DNA of 8,156 nt from Pseudomonadota bacterium (GTDB taxonomy: Bacteria > Pseudomonadota > Gammaproteobacteria > Burkholderiales > Burkholderiaceae_D): NCBI GenBank assembly GCA_023409175.1, contig JAEYIG010000208.1:1-8156 (forward strand). Reading direction: 5' to 3'. The position numbers and the translations under genes are program-made. Shown here piece by piece: positions 6,086 to 8,156 of this stretch (its first letter is position 1; each line of letters opens with the position of its first letter). The notes below the pieces were generated by a model that saw only the letters and a list, made by a program, of their open reading frames with translations, was not told the origin of the DNA and did no database searches.

Positions 6086-6544
6086 ATGAAAATTTTATTC
6101 ACAGCTGCTGAGATTGCACGGATGCGTCTGCCTGGCTTGCCAACGACCAAATCGAGTATTTTGTCCAGAGCGGCTAAGGAAGGCTGGCGTTACGAAGAGC
6201 AATATGGAATTGGTGGAATACGTAAAGTTTTTGAAATACCTGAACATTATCTGGTTTTGGCTCATGGTGAATCGGCCGGGATAGCTGCCTATCAAAATGC
6301 AGAAAGATATCGGGTTAAAAGAGCTGGTTCGGAAAACGATATTCAAGGTTCCGTAAATACAACCAAATTGACTGCAGCCGCTCAGGTGGTGGAAAAATGG
6401 GATGCAGAAGAAAAAATTGGAATGAGTCCGGATAAAAAGAGCACGATCATTGCCATTTTCTACAAAATCCTGATGGACGGTTGCGATACAGCTGATTTGT
6501 CTCATTTGCTGAAAGAACTGTCCGGTACTTTCAAGGAAAAGTAA
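6086..6544 (+). CDS. Orphan protein with phage Mu-type DNA-binding domain
   Basis: A 152-residue protein. Residues 5-57 match the winged-helix Mu DNA-binding domain found at the N-terminus of Mu transposase and in Mu-type repressors: FTAAEIARM, the LPGLPTTKSSI turn (15-25), RAAKEGW (28-34), a glycine-bearing wing (41-44) and IPEHYL (51-56). The middle (60-95) is polar. The C-terminal part (93-148) looks helical, KKSTIIAIFYKILMDG being amphipathic, perhaps for self-association. There is no DDE transposase core and the gene is far shorter than a transposase, so a repressor-like or domesticated regulator is more likely. The start lacks a clear Shine-Dalgarno; AGAG lies rather far upstream. No other phage gene is visible in the window. 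It faces the glyoxalase gene tail to tail and sits beside the AT-rich region, which suggests horizontal origin. Target unknown. Confidence 0.75.
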   Translation: MKILFTAAEIARMRLPGLPTTKSSILSRAAKEGWRYEEQYGIGGIRKVFEIPEHYLVLAHGESAGIAAYQNAERYRVKRAGSENDIQGSVNTTKLTAAAQVVEKWDAEEKIGMSPDKKSTIIAIFYKILMDGCDTADLSHLLKELSGTFKEK

Positions 6545-6560
6545 TTGGAAATCTATTCCT

Positions 6561-6595
6561 GAATGAGAGGATCATTCGGACTTTCCTTTTTTCTT
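6561..6595 (+). terminator. Candidate terminator of the Mu-like gene
   Basis: GAATGA (6561-6566) pairs with TCATTC (6572-6577) around a five-base loop, followed by a T-rich tract with six consecutive Ts. The stem starts 16 bases after the stop codon. It is A/T-containing and modest in strength. Confidence 0.5.
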
Positions 6596-6602
6596 GTTCG
6601 AA

Positions 6603-6641
6603 ACCCGTTGTCAGTGTTTTCGATGTAACGGGTGTTGTTTT
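6603..6641. terminator. Second stem between convergent genes, possible bidirectional terminator
   Basis: ACCCGTT (6603-6609) pairs perfectly with AACGGGT (6627-6633) across a 17-base loop; GTTGTTTT follows on the plus strand and only TTTCG on the minus strand. It lies 32 bases past the gloA stop codon and could close either transcript. Confidence 0.4.
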
Positions 6642-6665
6642 ACCGAATGTTCCATAAGTAAGACA

Positions 6666-7055
6666 TTAATTGTCGTTTTCCTGAATCAGCTCGATTTTGT
6701 ATCCATCGGGATCTTCAACGAAAGCGATAACCGTTGTGCCTCCTTTGACCGGGCCCGGTTCGCGGGTGACTTTACCTCCTTTTTCGCGGATCCGGTTGCA
6801 CGTTGCGACGATGTCGTCTGCCGAAAGGGCAATGTGGCCATATGCGGTCCCCATGTCGTATCCGGATACCCCATAGTTATAAGTCAGTTCCAGTTCGGCC
6901 TGAGCCGGATTACTTTCGTATCCCAGATAGGCGAGGGTGTATTTATATTCCGGATTGTCTTTTGTCCTGAGCAGTTTCATCCCCATTGTATTGGTGTAAA
7001 AATCAATAGAGCGGTCCAGGTCGCCTACTCTGAGCATGGTATGAAGAAAGCGCAT
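6666..7055 (-). CDS. gloA: Glyoxalase I (lactoylglutathione lyase), nickel type
   Basis: A 129-residue cytosolic enzyme that isomerises the hemithioacetal of methylglyoxal and glutathione to S-lactoylglutathione, the first step of methylglyoxal detoxification. Two beta-alpha-beta-beta-beta modules of the vicinal-oxygen-chelate fold are apparent. The four metal ligands fall at the same numbers as in E. coli GloA: His5, Glu56, His74 and Glu122. The short length without the loops of zinc-type enzymes fits the Ni/Co-dependent class. The frame extends 13 codons further upstream, but the ATG at 7053-7055 has GGGAG five bases before it and gives the family's usual [13 protein letters not shown] start; the longer form would lie across the promoter. 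It is the last gene of the plsC / metallopeptidase / gloA cluster, 67 bases behind its neighbour, and appears to have its own promoter. Confidence 0.95.
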   Translation of the reverse strand: MRFLHTMLRVGDLDRSIDFYTNTMGMKLLRTKDNPEYKYTLAYLGYESNPAQAELELTYNYGVSGYDMGTAYGHIALSADDIVATCNRIREKGGKVTREPGPVKGGTTVIAFVEDPDGYKIELIQENDN

Positions 7056-7060
7056 GATAT

Positions 7061-7065
7061 CTCCC
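7061..7065 (-). promoter_or_regulatory. Ribosome binding site that sets the gloA start
   Basis: GGGAG on the minus strand, five bases before the ATG at 7053-7055. It decides for the 129-residue product over the longer in-frame extension. Confidence 0.75.
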
Positions 7066-7076
7066 AGTTTTTTTTC

Positions 7077-7104
7077 ATTGTAAAAGACAAACAAGGTTTG
7101 TAAA
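7077..7104 (-). promoter_or_regulatory. Sigma70-type promoter of gloA
   Basis: On the minus strand TTTACA (7099-7104) and TACAAT (7077-7082) are separated by 16 bases; each matches the consensus at five of six positions. The -35 box lies inside the palindrome AAGGTTTGTAAACCTT (7093-7108), which could be an operator. The predicted start is about 15 bases before the start codon. Confidence 0.6.
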
Positions 7105-7108
7105 CCTT
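7093..7108. repeat. Palindrome AAGGTTTGTAAACCTT over the gloA -35 box
   Basis: Seven-base arms with a two-base centre. Because the -35 hexamer is inside it, a dimeric regulator bound here would control gloA. It could also form a small hairpin behind the metallopeptidase gene, which ends at 7123, but lacks a clean T-run in that direction. Confidence 0.4.
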
Positions 7109-7122
7109 TATATCAGCAGATT

Positions 7123-7983
7123 TTATTCTGAATCATTACTTTTTTCTTGGTCAAAAAGAGAAAATAGCGAAGATGACTGGAGGTGCAGTTGTTTTCTGGC
7201 ATTTTTGTAATCCGGATAGTATGTTTCCACAATATTCCAGAAACGTCGGCTGTGGTTCATTTCGAGACAATGCGCCAGTTCATGTATGACGACATAATCT
7301 ATCAGGGCGACATTGCAATGGACAAGTCTCCAGTTCAGCCTGATGTGGCGTTTTATTGAACAGGAACCCCACCGTGTCCGGGCATTCGAAACACTGAAAG
7401 AACTGAAAGGGATATTCATGCGTTTGGCGTGCAAGGAAAGACGGTTGGAAAGGATATCCCTGGCCTGCTGCACGAGCCAGTTTTTCAATGTCAAACCAAG
7501 CGGTTTGCTGTTGTCGGATTGATAAACGAGTAGGGCATCGTTTTCGATTTTGAAAACAGGTGTCTTTCCTGTTCCGACAATGGTTTCAAGAGGCAATTTC
7601 TTGCCGAGATAGGGGACGAGCGCACCATGGTCCCAGTGAATCGGAACCGTTTGTTCAGGACGGTTGTCACGGTAAAAATCCAGTTTGGACAATATCCATT
7701 TCTGTTTTTCCTCTATAGCCTTTTCGATGGAAAACAGGCTGCTCCTTCTGGGGGCCGTGACACGCAATCCGGTTTCATTGACCAGGAAACCGATGGAACG
7801 GCGGCTCGAACGCCGAAGTGTATAAACAATTGGTTGGCCGTCCAATATTATGGTTTTGGAAAGGTCGTCATTGTTTTTGCCTGTTTTTTCCCTGCCTGAT
7901 TTGTCAGCAGAATGTGTCGGGTTACCGGACGTTTTGTTGCCTGATATTTTTGTGAGGAACCGATCGAATAAATCCATTTGCAT
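7123..7983 (-). CDS. YgjP/SprT-like zinc metallopeptidase (M48-related, DUF45 family)
   Basis: A 286-residue predicted cytosolic zinc metallopeptidase. The signature is HELAH at 234-238 (two zinc-binding His and catalytic Glu235) followed by NHSRRFW at 243-249, whose His244 is the third ligand in the YgjP family. The conserved RTRWGSCS block is at 202-209 and the beta-rich N-terminal part (44-130) with RRSxRRSIGF is also typical. Residues 12-43 are polar and low in complexity, probably a disordered linker. The start at 7983 has no strong Shine-Dalgarno; a second ATG two codons later (7975-7977) is an alternative. The gene begins 24 bases after the acyltransferase stop and is probably cotranscribed with it. 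Cellular substrate is not known; only the metalloprotease family is certain. Confidence 0.9.
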   Translation of the reverse strand: MQMDLFDRFLTKISGNKTSGNPTHSADKSGREKTGKNNDDLSKTIILDGQPIVYTLRRSSRRSIGFLVNETGLRVTAPRRSSLFSIEKAIEEKQKWILSKLDFYRDNRPEQTVPIHWDHGALVPYLGKKLPLETIVGTGKTPVFKIENDALLVYQSDNSKPLGLTLKNWLVQQARDILSNRLSLHAKRMNIPFSSFSVSNARTRWGSCSIKRHIRLNWRLVHCNVALIDYVVIHELAHCLEMNHSRRFWNIVETYYPDYKNARKQLHLQSSSLFSLFDQEKSNDSE

Positions 7984-8007
7984 AGACAGATCCGCTATAG
8001 CCGGAGA

Positions 8008-8156
8008 TCACGGCTCAATTGAAGGGTAGATATCGGGGGATATCCGATGCATTTCGCTTTCAATCCAGTTTTCGACTTCTTTCATCAATTCATCTGGCGC
8101 ACGGCCTTTGGGGTCGATGGCTTTACCGATTGAAACGGTAATCATACCCGGTTTTT
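8008..8156 (-). CDS. plsC: 1-acyl-sn-glycerol-3-phosphate acyltransferase, C-terminal end only
   Basis: The minus strand is open from the right edge to a TGA at 8008-8010, giving the last 48 residues. KPGMITVSIGKAIDPKGRAP followed by a WIE-containing helix is the typical C-terminus of PlsC-type acyltransferases, which make phosphatidic acid from lysophosphatidic acid at the inner membrane. The catalytic HX4D motif lies outside the window. The order plsC, metallopeptidase, gloA matches what I recall from related Burkholderiales. Identification rests on a short tail and context. Confidence 0.75.
   Translation of the reverse strand, partial: KPGMITVSIGKAIDPKGRAPDELMKEVENWIESEMHRISPDIYPSIEP

Noticed and set aside
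3..6581. 11-base repeat ATCATTCGGAC at 3-13 and 6571-6581
   Set aside because: Several 11-base matches are expected by chance in a window of this size, and the two contexts are unrelated.

Overview
The window looks like chromosomal DNA of a betaproteobacterium of the order Burkholderiales, most likely family Oxalobacteraceae and possibly Oxalobacter. This is an inference from three things: the minus-strand order plsC / YgjP-like metallopeptidase / gloA, a Burkholderiales-style small HTH protein next to tRNA-Ser, and the close fit of each protein to that lineage as I remember it. No rRNA or other definitive marker is present, and base composition is moderate with a clearly AT-rich island in the middle.

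Layout. (1) Positions 1-4261, minus strand: a probable three-gene unit, read right to left. It holds two closely related 12-helix APC-family amino-acid/amine antiporters (2738-4261 and 1040-2566) and then the first 318 codons of a phosphatidylserine-decarboxylase-like protein of the PsiD (L-tryptophan decarboxylase) type (956 down past the left edge). The decarboxylase open frame runs off the window. An antiporter beside a decarboxylase is the arrangement of amino-acid-in/amine-out systems that consume protons and generate membrane potential. Here the decarboxylase is of an unexpected, pyruvoyl-forming family, and there are two antiporters. This is the most interesting part of the window. (2) 4262-4626: noncoding leader with a 14-base element shared by both antiporter upstream regions, and the terminator of the tRNA. 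(3) 4627-4786: tRNA-Ser(GCU) on the minus strand with encoded CCA, a strong sigma70-like promoter and a terminator. (4) 4873-5226: small XRE-like HTH protein, minus strand. (5) 5227-6085: about 860 AT-rich bases without a convincing gene, holding a pair of adjacent hairpins and four near-identical 10-base direct repeats. (6) 6086-6544, plus strand: an orphan protein with a phage Mu-type DNA-binding domain and no transposase catalytic domain. (7) 6666-8156, minus strand: nickel-type glyoxalase I with its own promoter, a YgjP/SprT-like zinc metallopeptidase and the C-terminal end of a 1-acylglycerol-3-phosphate acyltransferase, a housekeeping cluster.

Working model: the left unit imports an amino acid, decarboxylates it in the cytoplasm and exports the amine; the substrate cannot be read from the sequence. 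The centre is a possible insertion or variable region between two conserved blocks. The right block is ordinary core genome.
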